DNA of 64,000 bases from Rhodopseudomonas faecalis (GTDB taxonomy: Bacteria; Pseudomonadota; Alphaproteobacteria; Rhizobiales; Xanthobacteraceae): NCBI RefSeq assembly GCF_003217325.1, contig NZ_QJTI01000001.1, forward strand, positions 220,454 to 284,453, given 5' to 3'. How positions within the stretch are numbered: the first letter of the stretch is position 1; the number at the start of each line of letters is the position of its first letter. Of this stretch, positions 22,148 to 30,905 are shown one piece after another. The position numbers were made by a program, and so were the translations under genes. A model generated the notes under the pieces. That model was not told where the DNA came from, did not search any database, and saw nothing but the letters and a program-made list of their open reading frames with translations.

Positions 22148-23197
22148 TCACTCGGCCGGCCGCTGCTGGCGGAGCGACCGGCTGATCCGTTCGACGATCG
22201 GATCGAATTTGGCCTTGTCGGCCTGCGGATAGCTGATGTCGACGCAGTGGATGGTGCCGTCCTCGCGGCCGGCGAAATTGCAGCGTTGATAATAGATTTC
22301 CTCGCCGCGCCGGCCGGACAGCGCATAAAACTGCGCGGTCACCCGCCGAAAACTTGCTTCAGCACCATCACCATATTTGTCGAGATAGGCCTGCGGCGTA
22401 TCGGCTTCGACATTGTGCGCGCCATAGACTGACAGCCGGGCGCGGCCGTCGCGGCTGCGGAAGGTGCGGCCGTCATTATTGGTGGGCGCCGGATCGCGCT
22501 CGCTGAACAGATCGGCCGGATAATCGACCTGCGTGCCGAACCTGGCGTTCTGGTAGGTCGACCAGGCGCTCGCCGTCTCTGCCGGAGGCGTTGCGGTCGC
22601 CTGTGCGGCGGCGGCACTATTGGTGCGTTCGGCGGCGCAGGCCAGCAACGGCGCGATCGCTTTGGGGCTGAACTGATAGATCGCGACCACGTTATTGATC
22701 TTGGCATCGGCGCGCGATTGCACCACCACGAACTCGCCGCGTGCCGCCGCGACCATCTGCAGAAATTCGCGTGGGTTCTGCTCGGCGATCAGCGTGAAGT
22801 CTGAGCGATCCTGGCGCGGGACGACAAAGGTCACCGGGCCGCCGAACTCCTTGATCGGAGCGTAGTCGTCGGCGCTGGTCGATTTGCCGGCGAACACTTT
22901 GAGCGGTGGCTGCGGCGTCGCCTCGCGCTCGTCGGGCGCTTCCAGCCGGATGAAAGCGCGTGTGCCGGACACGCCGATGTCGAGCTGATGCGAGGAGCCT
23001 TGCTCGCGCACATAGCAGGCCACAAGACCGCTGTCGGTCCGTCCGACCTCGACCTTGGCGGCGTGGTCGTAGCGCGCGATTTTGCGCAGCACGCCGATCG
23101 GGTCGTCGGCCGCCACAGCGGCGAGTGGCATGCTGATGGCAAGCGCCAGCAGCTGCGACAACAATAGCGACGACAACTGGTGGCAACGGCGCGGCAT
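22148..23197 (-). CDS. Secreted two-part hypothetical protein
   Basis: 349 residues. The ATG at 23197 gives a signal peptide (LSSLLLSQLLALAISMPLAAVAAD, cut into short runs here for description) and removes 25 poorly conserved residues encoded by a longer frame. The N-terminal half (about 35-200) has single cysteines in ACYVREQG and in LLACAAER. The C-terminal half (about 215-349) starts at WSTYQNARFGTQVDYPADLF and has two cysteines (QRCNFAG, IHCVDIS). I recall similar C-terminal domains in hypothetical proteins of Bradyrhizobium but no assigned function. It is divergent from another small exported protein. Likely periplasmic. Confidence 0.7.
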   Translation of the reverse strand: MPRRCHQLSSLLLSQLLALAISMPLAAVAADDPIGVLRKIARYDHAAKVEVGRTDSGLVACYVREQGSSHQLDIGVSGTRAFIRLEAPDEREATPQPPLKVFAGKSTSADDYAPIKEFGGPVTFVVPRQDRSDFTLIAEQNPREFLQMVAAARGEFVVVQSRADAKINNVVAIYQFSPKAIAPLLACAAERTNSAAAAQATATPPAETASAWSTYQNARFGTQVDYPADLFSERDPAPTNNDGRTFRSRDGRARLSVYGAHNVEADTPQAYLDKYGDGAEASFRRVTAQFYALSGRRGEEIYYQRCNFAGREDGTIHCVDISYPQADKAKFDPIVERISRSLRQQRPAE

Positions 23198-23386
23198 GGA
23201 GCACCCAACTCGCTGATCGTTTGCGATGGCATGGTTCGGCCGGCGCTGTGTCGCGGCATTGATGTGCGTCAACGGTATTTCGGCGGCGAGCCACCAGGGG
23301 GGGCTACTATCGTCGGCGCCTCAAGGCAGTTCCGGGGCGCCGTGGCTCTGCTAGGATCATCGTCATCTCTTGCTCCGGAGCTGCCT

Positions 23387-23905
23387 ATGATTGATCGCCG
23401 TCATCTGGTCCGCATGGCGCTGGCCGCAGCCTTGCTGACTTCGGCCGCCCTATTGCCCCCGAACTTTGCGCGCGCCGAGGAGGGGGGCTATCAGCGCTTC
23501 GTGCCGCTGCTGGTCGAGCCATCAGGCTGGGAAGGCGGCAAGCCCGAGGGCATGACCATGGAAGTGAGCGGCGCCTCGATGGTGACGGCCTCGCGCAACT
23601 ACCAGCGCGGCGAGTCGCATTTCGACGCGCAGATCATCACCGGGCCCGCGGCGCAGGTCGCGCTCGCCGCCACCAGCGCTGATATGAAGATCGAAAGCGG
23701 CGAGGGTCGCATGGTCAGCGACGCGATCGACGGCTTTCGGGTGATGCGCACCTACACGTTCAGCGACAAATCGGGCGGCATTGTCGTGGCGCTCGGCGAG
23801 CGCGCGCTGTTCAGCCTGTCGTTCTCCGGCATCGATGATGTCGAAGCGCTGGCGATCGCCAAACGTTTCGATTGGAAGGCGATGCAGGCGATCAGCAGCA
23901 AATAG
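23387..23905 (+). CDS. Exported hypothetical protein, possible Tat substrate
   Basis: 172 residues. The N-terminus MIDRRHLVRMALAAALLTS holds a twin-arginine followed by a hydrophobic stretch and ends near NFARAEE, consistent with an exported protein, perhaps by Tat. The mature part is about 140 residues with no cysteines and no motif I recognise. The ATG at 23387 follows CCGGAG and is preferred over a frame extension that would cross the divergent neighbour. The shared promoter region with the minus-strand gene at 23197 is about 190 bp. Function unknown. Confidence 0.65.
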   Translation: MIDRRHLVRMALAAALLTSAALLPPNFARAEEGGYQRFVPLLVEPSGWEGGKPEGMTMEVSGASMVTASRNYQRGESHFDAQIITGPAAQVALAATSADMKIESGEGRMVSDAIDGFRVMRTYTFSDKSGGIVVALGERALFSLSFSGIDDVEALAIAKRFDWKAMQAISSK

Positions 23906-24249
23906 CCAGTGGTCCCATGGGCGGCCATGTGTGACGCCATTGAACCGACTGCGGATCACCATTGAATCGATAGCGGATCAAATGCGCTGATTCGCGCGTT
24001 GCGAGTGTGATGAGGTGCATCCGGCCATGGCGGGCGATCGGTGCAGATTGAGCAATAATGACCGTTTGATGGGTCCTGTGAGTTGCGTGTTGCCGCGCAG
24101 CAAGTGAAGCGTGCGTAGTTGGCCCCATGAGGGTGGTTGGCATTTGACCGCGATTAGCTGGCGCGTAATATTGCGACCTGTTGACACAGGCTGGTGCCAA
24201 TAGACGACGCTAGATCGTTTTGGAGACGGCGACAGGAAAGGCCAAGGCT
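23906..24249. other. 344-bp intergenic region with tandem repeat and possible promoter
   Basis: No convincing gene. It holds two copies of a 21-bp motif in tandem with a 22-bp period (23938-23958 and 23960-23980, 18 of 21 positions identical, both ending GCGGATCA). TTGACA at 24181-24186 is a good -35 hexamer for the downstream BA14K-like gene, but the -10 is not clear. The rest shows nothing I can name. Confidence 0.4.
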
Positions 24250-24651
24250 ATGATGATCAGGAAATCGGGCAGTCGAGCCCACAAGATGGTGACGCGCGTG
24301 CTCGCCACCACCGTGATGCTGGGGATGTATGCGTTCGGCATGATCGCCACCACGGGGCTCGCGATCACGGCTGGCACCACGCCGGCCTATGCCCAGCGCG
24401 GTCGTGGCCGTGGCGGCGGGCGTGGCTGGGGCGGTGGCCGCGGCCGTGGTTGGGGTGGCTCCGGCGCTGGTGCAGCGATCGGGCTTGGTATCGGCGCGGC
24501 GGTGATCGGCGGCGCGATCGCTGCGCAGGAGGCCGAGCGGGCGGCGGCGGCCCAGAATGCGGCCGATTACTGCATGCGCCGGTTCCGTTCGTATGATCCC
24601 GAGAGCGGCACCTATGTCGGCCGCGACGGCGTGCGCCGTCCGTGCCCTTAA
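24250..24651 (+). CDS. BA14K-like secreted protein
   Basis: 133 residues. After an N-terminal hydrophobic segment ending in TPAYAQ (signal peptide) comes a Gly/Arg/Trp-rich low-complexity stretch (about 50-72), a glycine-zipper-like hydrophobic segment GAAIGLGIGAAVIGGAIAA, and a C-terminal domain with YCMRRFRSYDPESGTYVG and a final Cys, the pattern of the BA14K family first described as an immunoreactive 14-kDa Brucella protein. I chose the ATG at 24250 for its AGGAAAGG site. Function beyond surface or periplasmic location is unknown. Confidence 0.7.
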   Translation: MMIRKSGSRAHKMVTRVLATTVMLGMYAFGMIATTGLAITAGTTPAYAQRGRGRGGGRGWGGGRGRGWGGSGAGAAIGLGIGAAVIGGAIAAQEAERAAAAQNAADYCMRRFRSYDPESGTYVGRDGVRRPCP

Positions 24652-24675
24652 CCACGCGCACGCTTGCCGCGGGCG

Positions 24676-25302
24676 CTACAGTCCAAGCTGATCAAGCGCC
24701 CGCGCGATATCGGTACTAGCTGACACCTGAATAGCGATCAGGCCGTGCGATTGCGCGGCCTGAACGTTTTCGAGCAGGTCGTCGAAGAACACCATGCGCG
24801 ACGGCGCGACGCCGGTCGCGGCCATCACGTGCTGATAGGCGGCGGCGCTCGGTTTGCGGTGGCCGATCTCCGAGGACAGAAACACCTCGCGAAAGTGCCG
24901 CAGCACGCTGCCATAGGTCTTGGTGAAGTACGCAACATGCGCCGGATTGGTGTTGGATAGCGCGTACAGCGGCAAGTGCCGCGCGGCGCGCGCCAGCTGC
25001 TGTTCGATCCCCGGCATCTCGCCGACGAAAACCGCATTCCAGCCTTGCAGCAATTGCGCATCGCTGAGCGGTACGCCGAGACGGCGTCGCAAACTGTCGA
25101 AGAACCCAGCCTGGTCGAGCGCGCCGCATTCGTGGCGGTGATACTCGTCATCGAGCACGAAACGATCGACCAGATCGGCCGGCGCGCAGCCGGCATGGCC
25201 GGCCCAGACCTTGAGCACGCGCTCGAAATCGATGTCGAGCACCACGCGGCCAAGATCGAACAGCAGCGCATCGGCGCTGCCCGGATTGAGTTGCGGGAGC
25301 AT
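24676..25302 (-). CDS. HAD-superfamily hydrolase
   Basis: 208 residues. The HAD nucleophile motif appears as LLFDLGRVVLDID near residues 13-25; note DLGRV rather than the commoner DxDGT. Motif II is ALSNTNPAH, motif III HRKPS, and motif IV MVFFDDLLENV. The helical cap after motif I fits the YihX/epoxide-hydrolase-like subclass (DUF-type haloacid dehalogenase-like, subfamily IA variant 3). The substrate cannot be told from sequence. It converges with the BA14K-like gene, 24 bp away. Confidence 0.85.
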   Translation of the reverse strand: MLPQLNPGSADALLFDLGRVVLDIDFERVLKVWAGHAGCAPADLVDRFVLDDEYHRHECGALDQAGFFDSLRRRLGVPLSDAQLLQGWNAVFVGEMPGIEQQLARAARHLPLYALSNTNPAHVAYFTKTYGSVLRHFREVFLSSEIGHRKPSAAAYQHVMAATGVAPSRMVFFDDLLENVQAAQSHGLIAIQVSASTDIARALDQLGL

Positions 25303-25494
25303 GGCGGCGCTGTAGCGCAGCGGCCGCTGTTCGACAAGCTCACGACGGCATGGAAACACCGCATCAAGCCCGGATGCGCGAGCGGTCCGCCGCTATTAAA
25401 CCGCTGGTAATGCGCCATCGATCTAATGGCGGCGATGCCCCGGTCGCATGCTCCGCGCCAGTGGAGACGGCAGCGCCGGGCATCGGAGTGAGCG

Positions 25495-25587
25495 ATGCGT
25501 ATTGAGACCTGGACGAAACGGACCGACTTCGCGCCGGTGATGCGGCTGCGTTTGATGATCGGCCGTGCTCCGGTCCTGGTCGGTTAG
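25495..25587 (+). CDS. Possible 30-residue small ORF upstream of motB-like gene
   Basis: ATG at 25495 preceded by GGAGTGAG encodes a basic 30-residue peptide starting MRIETWTKRTDF and ending in a TAG 8 bp before the next gene. The ribosome-binding site and tight spacing suggest a leader peptide or translational coupling, but nothing else supports it. It may be chance. Confidence 0.2.
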   Translation: MRIETWTKRTDFAPVMRLRLMIGRAPVLVG

Positions 25588-25595
25588 GCGCAGCC

Positions 25596-26450
25596 ATGTC
25601 GCTCGGTCGGCCTGGGAGCAAAAAGAAAGTCGGTCAGGACGAGGGCGGTGGTGGCCACGGCGCCGGCTGGTACGTCAGCTTTGCCGACCTGATGGGCCTG
25701 ATGACCAGCTTCTTCGTGATGATCGTGTCGTTCTCGCACCAGGACGAGACCAAGCTGCAGATCGTGGCCGGATCGATGCGCGAGGCGTTCGGCGTGCAGC
25801 AGGAGTCGCGCTATTCCGGCATTCTGGAAGCCGACGGGGTGCCGACCCGTGGCCAGGTCAAGAACGTCAAGCCGGTGGTGCCGGAACAGTCGTCGCCGAC
25901 CCCGAACCAGGACGATGGCGGCGCGCAAGGCGGCGCCGGCAAGATCGCCAAAGCCGAACGCGACTTTGCGGTGGCGTCGGCCAGCCTGCGTCAGGCGCTG
26001 CAGGACATGCCGGAGCTCGCGGAAATCTCCAAAAACGTGATGTTCGAGGAGACCAGGGAAGGGCTGAACCTGCAGATCGTCGATCAGGAGGGCCGGCCGA
26101 TGTTCCCGGAGGGTTCGCCAGAGCCCTATGAGCGCACCCGGCGGTTGATCGAGCGGTTGGCCGGGCCGCTGCGCTCCACCGCGCTGCGCATCACCTTGGT
26201 CGGCCACACCGCGTCCTCGGCGCCCCCGGACAGCGATTATGACGGCTTTGATCTGTCGTGGCAGCGCGCCAATGCGGTCCGGCAGATCTTGAAGCGCCAG
26301 GGGCTGCCGATCAGTAATGTGCTGTCGGTGTCGGGCAAGGCCGACAGTGAACCCTTGTTCCCCGATCATCCCGGGCTGGCCGCCAATCGCCGCGTCACCA
26401 TCACTTTGCTGCGCGAGAACCCGCCGCTGCCGCCCGGATTGACGCCGTAA
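25596..26450 (+). CDS. MotB/OmpA-family protein
   Basis: 284 residues. A short cytoplasmic N-terminus is followed by one membrane segment (about 24-46) containing FADLMGLMTSFFVMIVSFS, the MotB pattern with Asp31 in the position of the proton-carrying residue. A linker and an OmpA-like peptidoglycan-binding domain follow (about 165-275) with LVGHTASSAPPDSDYDGFDLSWQRA and ANRRVTI. MotB proteins form the stator of the flagellar motor with MotA, but no motA or flagellar gene is nearby. It could be a stator for another proton-driven machine or a cell-wall anchor. Confidence 0.75.
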   Translation: MSLGRPGSKKKVGQDEGGGGHGAGWYVSFADLMGLMTSFFVMIVSFSHQDETKLQIVAGSMREAFGVQQESRYSGILEADGVPTRGQVKNVKPVVPEQSSPTPNQDDGGAQGGAGKIAKAERDFAVASASLRQALQDMPELAEISKNVMFEETREGLNLQIVDQEGRPMFPEGSPEPYERTRRLIERLAGPLRSTALRITLVGHTASSAPPDSDYDGFDLSWQRANAVRQILKRQGLPISNVLSVSGKADSEPLFPDHPGLAANRRVTITLLRENPPLPPGLTP

Positions 26451-26535
26451 GGCGAATTGCCGCATTCGGTGGCCAAGGCTAGTCGGCTGATCCGGTCGCC
26501 GGTATCTGGACGGCCTACCGACGGGGGACCTGACC

Positions 26536-27753
26536 ATGTGGCGCACAGCATTGCTCGCGGCGGCTTTCGGCCTTGGGGCCGGCCTGGCGGAGGCCGAGGT
26601 ATCCGACGACGTGGTGCGCATCGGCGTGCTCAACGACATTTCCGGCGTGTTTCAGGACACCAACGGCCTTGGCTCGGTCGAGGCGGCCCGGATGGCGGCC
26701 GAGGACTTTGCCGGCGGCGGCAAGGGCATCAAGGTCGAGATCGTCTATGCCGACCATCAGAACAAGGTCGATGTCGGCGCGGCGATCGCGCGGCGCTGGC
26801 TCGATATCGACAAGGTCGACGCCATTGTCGACGTGCCGAACTCCTCGGTCGGGCTCGCGGTCAACGCGCTGCTGCGCGGCACCAGGATGACCTTTTTGGC
26901 TTCCACCACCGGCACGTCCGAGCTGCACGGCAAGCAGTGCTCGCCCAACACCATCCAATGGGTCAACGACACCTGGGCCAGCGGCAACGCCACCGCGGCG
27001 GCGACCATGATGCGCGGCGGCCGCGACTGGTATTTCGTCACGGTGAACTACGCGCTCGGGCAGGGCATGGAAGCCGAGGCCACCCGCTATATCGAGGCCC
27101 ATGGCGGCAAGGTGCTGGGCTCGGCCCGCCATCCGCTCGGCACCTCGGATTTCGCCGCGCTGCTGCTGCAGGCGCAGACCTCGGGCGCCAAGGTGATCGG
27201 GCTGGCCAATGCCGGCGCCGACGCGCTCAATGCCGTCAAACAGGCCGGCGAATTCGGCATCCGCGACAGCGGCCAGACGCTGGTCGCGTTCATGCTGCTG
27301 ATCAACGACGTGCACGCCATGGGGCTGCCGGTGGCGCAGCGACTGTTGCTGACCGAGAGCTTTTATTGGGACCTCAATGACGACACCAGGGCGTTTGCCG
27401 CGCGCTTTGCGCAGCGCCCGGGCATGAACGGCAAGATGCCGAGCGGCAACCAGGCCGGTGTTTACGCCGCGACCTTGGCCTATCTGAACGCGGTTGCCGC
27501 CACCGGCAGCGATGACGCCCAGCAGGTGGTGCCGCAGATGAAGACCCTCAAGGGCACGGACAAACTGTTCGGCGAGATCGAGATCCGCGCCGATGGCCGC
27601 GTCACCCACCCGATCTATCTGTTTGAGGTCAAAACGCCGGCGGAATCGAAATATCCCTATGATTACTACAAGCTGCTCACCACCATTCCCGGCGAGCAGG
27701 CGTTTCGGCCGCTGCGCGAGGGCCAGTGCCCGCTGGTGACGCCGCACGACTAG
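26536..27753 (+). CDS. ABC transporter substrate-binding protein (branched-chain amino acid type)
   Basis: 405 residues. A signal peptide ends near GLAEAE (about residue 21), followed by a periplasmic binding protein type 1 fold (Peripla_BP_6): VRIGVLNDISGVFQDTNGLGSVEAARMAAEDF at its start (shown here only as the family's ligand-domain opening), ASTTGTSELHG, and QWVNDTWASGNATAA. Such proteins deliver amino acids, amides or aromatic acids to Liv-type ABC transporters. No permease or ATPase gene is adjacent, so it is an orphan that must work with components encoded elsewhere. Ligand unknown. Confidence 0.85.
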   Translation: MWRTALLAAAFGLGAGLAEAEVSDDVVRIGVLNDISGVFQDTNGLGSVEAARMAAEDFAGGGKGIKVEIVYADHQNKVDVGAAIARRWLDIDKVDAIVDVPNSSVGLAVNALLRGTRMTFLASTTGTSELHGKQCSPNTIQWVNDTWASGNATAAATMMRGGRDWYFVTVNYALGQGMEAEATRYIEAHGGKVLGSARHPLGTSDFAALLLQAQTSGAKVIGLANAGADALNAVKQAGEFGIRDSGQTLVAFMLLINDVHAMGLPVAQRLLLTESFYWDLNDDTRAFAARFAQRPGMNGKMPSGNQAGVYAATLAYLNAVAATGSDDAQQVVPQMKTLKGTDKLFGEIEIRADGRVTHPIYLFEVKTPAESKYPYDYYKLLTTIPGEQAFRPLREGQCPLVTPHD

Positions 27754-27913
27754 ACAGGTTGATGCGAATGATTGGCGACTAGGTTCGCCTGTCAGCCAAA
27801 TTACGCCAGATGCTACCGGCGCGAGTCTGCAATTGGATTCACGGAATGGTTGCGATTGGCTGGTACTAAAAGATCCCGAGACGGCAACACCAGCGACCGT
27901 GACGGGACTCAAC

Positions 27914-28195
27914 ATGGCCTATGGCGACCGGAAGTCTCCGCGCATCGCGTTTAGCAACGCCATTGATGCAACGTTGATTAGTATTGATGGCACCTGCCAG
28001 CACGCCTGCCTGGTGTTCGATATTTCCGACAGCGGCGCCAAGCTTGGACTCCCCGCCGAAGACAGCCGGTTCGAACTGCAGGAGTTTTTCCTGCTGCTGT
28101 CAACGCGCGGCGTTGTGCATCGCCGCTGCCGGCTGGTGCGGCGCTATGGCAACGAGATCGGCGTCGCCTTCATCCGCAGCCAGCCCAAGCGCTGA
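27914..28195 (+). CDS. PilZ-domain protein
   Basis: 93 residues, essentially one PilZ domain. An N-terminal RKSPRIAFSN segment resembles the RxxxR part of the c-di-GMP motif only loosely; the second part appears as VFDISDSGAKLGL, close to D/NxSxxG. The C-terminus VVHRRCRLVRRYGNEIGVAF is typical of short PilZ proteins in Bradyrhizobium. The start at 27914 (MAYGDRKS) is preferred over an upstream TTG. Whether it binds c-di-GMP is doubtful because the first arginine pair is weak. Confidence 0.7.
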   Translation: MAYGDRKSPRIAFSNAIDATLISIDGTCQHACLVFDISDSGAKLGLPAEDSRFELQEFFLLLSTRGVVHRRCRLVRRYGNEIGVAFIRSQPKR

Positions 28196-28213
28196 CCGGC
28201 GCGCCACGCCGGC

Positions 28214-30775
28214 TCAGCGCGCGTGAACGCGGCGGCGCCACAGCGGCTTGATCAGTTCCAGGATCAGCAGCACCGCCACCGCCGAGCCGGCGGTGAGGGC
28301 GAGATCGTCGGGATGCAGCGGCCCGAATTTGAACAGGTCGCTCGCCGCAGGCCAGAGCAGCGACAGAGTCAGCGTGATGCTGACCACGGCGAGCACCACC
28401 AGCAGCACCGGGCTCGGCCGGCGCAGCGCCGCCCATAGCGAGGAGCTGAACGAGCGGTTGACCAGGATCAGCCCGATGATCGACAGCACCAGCGCAAAGA
28501 ATGTCAGCGCGCGCAGCTCATCCTCGGCCATCGCCTGATACTTGCCGATCGCATAGACGCCGCCGACCAGCGCGAAGGCGAGTAGTCCTTGGGTCAGGCC
28601 CCAGCCGATCAACCCGCCGGAAAACAGCGGCTGCTGCGGATCGCGCGGCGGCCGCTGCATGGTGTCCTTCTCGTCGCCTTCGGCCTCGAACACCAGCGAG
28701 CACACCGGGTCGATGATCATCTCCAGAAACGCGATGTGGATCGGGCCGAGCAGGATCGGAAAGCCGAGTAGCAGCGGAAACAGCGCCAGCCCCGCGATCG
28801 GCACATGCACCGCCAGGATGAAGCCCATTGCTTTGCGCAGATTGTCATAGATGCGCCGGCCAAGCCGCACCGCGCGCACGATCGAGGCGAAATCATCATC
28901 GAGCAGCACGATCGAGGATGCCTCGCGCGCGACGTCGGTGCCGCGTCCGCCCATGGCAATGCCGATATGGGCGGCCTTTAGCGACGGCGCGTCATTGACG
29001 CCATCGCCGGTCATCGCCACCACCTCGCAATGGGCTTTCAGCGCCTCGACGATGCGCAGCTTCTGCTGCGGCATGATCCGTGCGAACACGGTGGCGGTGC
29101 GCAGCCGCTGCTGCAATTCGGCATCGTCCATGCGGCTGAGTTGATCGCCGCTGATGCAATCATCGGCATCGAGCCCGGCCTGCCGGGCGATCGCCACCGC
29201 GGTCGCCGGATAGTCGCCGGTGATCATCACCACGCGGATGCCGGCCGACCGGCAATCGGCCACGGCCTCGGTCACCGACTCGCGCAGCGGATCGGCGAGC
29301 CCGACCAGGCCGAGAAACTCGAACGAAAACTCACGCTGCGAGTCCGGCCAATGGTCGCCGCGGTGGCTGGCGTGGGCGACGCCGAGCACGCGCAAGCCGG
29401 CGCGCGCCATGTCATCGAGCTGAAGCGCCAAGGCGGCGCGGCGGCCCTCATCAAGATGGCACAGCGCGGCAATCGCTTCCGGCGCGCCCTTGGCGGCGAT
29501 CTGATAGCTGCCATCGCCGAGCGGCCAGGCTTGCGACATCGCCAAGAGATCGGGCCGCAGCCCATAGCTGTGCGCCGGCTTATGCGCCTGGTGCCAGCTC
29601 AGCACGTCGGGATCGAGGCCCTGCTTGGCCAGGGTGTGAAATGCCACGTCCATCGGATCGAACGGCTTTGGTGGCGCGGCGCGCAGCCCGGCGTGCAGCA
29701 GCGTGATGAACGGGTCTGGCAAGGCGCGGTTGAACGCGTCCGTGCCGGCCATGTCGCCGTCCGGCAGCCGCAGCTCGACAATGGTCATCTTGTTCTGGGT
29801 CAAGGTGCCGGTCTTGTCGGTGCACAGCACGGTGGCGGCGCCGAGCGTTTCGATCGCCGCGGCGCGCCGCGTCAGCACCCGGGCCTGCGAAATCCGCCAT
29901 GCGCCCATCGCGAGAAACACTGTCAGCACCACCGGGAATTCTTCCGGCAGCATCGACATGCCGATGGTGATGCCGGCCAGCACCGCGTCGAGCCAGCCGC
30001 CGCGCAGCGTGCCATACAGCACCACGGCGAGCACGCTGACCGCGCCGCCAACCAGGCCGAACACCCGCACCAGCTTGCGGGTCTGAGCCTGCAGCCGCGG
30101 CGCTTCTGTCTTCAGGCCGCCGAGTGACTGGCCGATCTTGCCGATCTCGCTGTGGCGGCCGATCGCGGTGGTTTCGGCAAGCCCGGTGCCGCGTACCACC
30201 AGCGCGCCGGCAAACACGTAAGGCAGATCATCGCCGCCGGGATGCTGCGGCGCGTCCGCTTTGGCATGATCGCGCGCGAGCTTGCGCACCGGCACCGACT
30301 CGCCGGTCAAAAGCGACTCGTCGGTCTGCATGTCGTCGGCTTCGATCAGCACGGCGTCGGCCGGCACGCGGTCGCCTTCCGCCAGCAGCAACAGGTCGCC
30401 GCGCACCACATCGCGCCCGGCGATGCGCTGCCGCTCACCATCGCGGATCACCAATGCGCGCGGGCTGGTGAGGTCGCGCAGCGCCTCCAGCACGCGCTCG
30501 GTGCGGCTCTCCTGCACCACGGTGATGATCACCGACAGGCTGGCGAACACCAGCAGGATCAGCGCTTCCTTGAGATCGCCGAGCGCCATGTACACCAGGC
30601 CGCCGCCGATCAGCAGCGCCAGCATCGGCTCCCGGATCACTTCCAGCACGATGCGCAGCGGCGTGCGGCGTTCTGGCTGCGGCAGCTCGTTAAAACCCTC
30701 GCTGGCCTGCCGCGCGCGCACTTCGGCTTCGGTCAGACCGCGAAGCCGCGGCCGCGCTTCGGCGAGATCGTGCAT
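28214..30775 (-). CDS. Cation-translocating P-type ATPase
   Basis: 853 residues from the ATG at 30775 (AGGA 7 bp upstream); a GTG at 30820 would add 15. Domain order is cation-ATPase N-terminal domain, actuator with TGES at about 157-160, phosphorylation site DKTGTLTQNKM with Asp320, TGDGVNDAPSLK hinge, and C-terminal membrane helices. The membrane motif before the P-domain is PEEFP (about 277-281), and helix 6 reads EMIIDPVCSLVFEAE, unlike SERCA or PMR1 calcium pumps. It belongs near the P2/P3 Ca/Mg-type group, but ion specificity is open. It heads a stress-like group with htrA and hsp20. Confidence 0.88.
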   Translation of the reverse strand: MHDLAEARPRLRGLTEAEVRARQASEGFNELPQPERRTPLRIVLEVIREPMLALLIGGGLVYMALGDLKEALILLVFASLSVIITVVQESRTERVLEALRDLTSPRALVIRDGERQRIAGRDVVRGDLLLLAEGDRVPADAVLIEADDMQTDESLLTGESVPVRKLARDHAKADAPQHPGGDDLPYVFAGALVVRGTGLAETTAIGRHSEIGKIGQSLGGLKTEAPRLQAQTRKLVRVFGLVGGAVSVLAVVLYGTLRGGWLDAVLAGITIGMSMLPEEFPVVLTVFLAMGAWRISQARVLTRRAAAIETLGAATVLCTDKTGTLTQNKMTIVELRLPDGDMAGTDAFNRALPDPFITLLHAGLRAAPPKPFDPMDVAFHTLAKQGLDPDVLSWHQAHKPAHSYGLRPDLLAMSQAWPLGDGSYQIAAKGAPEAIAALCHLDEGRRAALALQLDDMARAGLRVLGVAHASHRGDHWPDSQREFSFEFLGLVGLADPLRESVTEAVADCRSAGIRVVMITGDYPATAVAIARQAGLDADDCISGDQLSRMDDAELQQRLRTATVFARIMPQQKLRIVEALKAHCEVVAMTGDGVNDAPSLKAAHIGIAMGGRGTDVAREASSIVLLDDDFASIVRAVRLGRRIYDNLRKAMGFILAVHVPIAGLALFPLLLGFPILLGPIHIAFLEMIIDPVCSLVFEAEGDEKDTMQRPPRDPQQPLFSGGLIGWGLTQGLLAFALVGGVYAIGKYQAMAEDELRALTFFALVLSIIGLILVNRSFSSSLWAALRRPSPVLLVVLAVVSITLTLSLLWPAASDLFKFGPLHPDDLALTAGSAVAVLLILELIKPLWRRRVHAR

Positions 30776-30905
30776 AACCCATCCTGTTGGCAGATGACGG
30801 GAGATGGCCGGCGTGGGCACCAGCTATGATGCTGGGACCATACCGCCGGTTATTGCGTCGCATCAACCAACAGCGATGTGACATTGCTATGTGACAGGGA
30901 GGCAG

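Noticed and set aside
24181-24215. Complete sigma-70 promoter before the BA14K-like gene
   Set aside because: The TTGACA hexamer is good, but no acceptable -10 hexamer lies at 16-18 bp; mentioned only as a possible -35.
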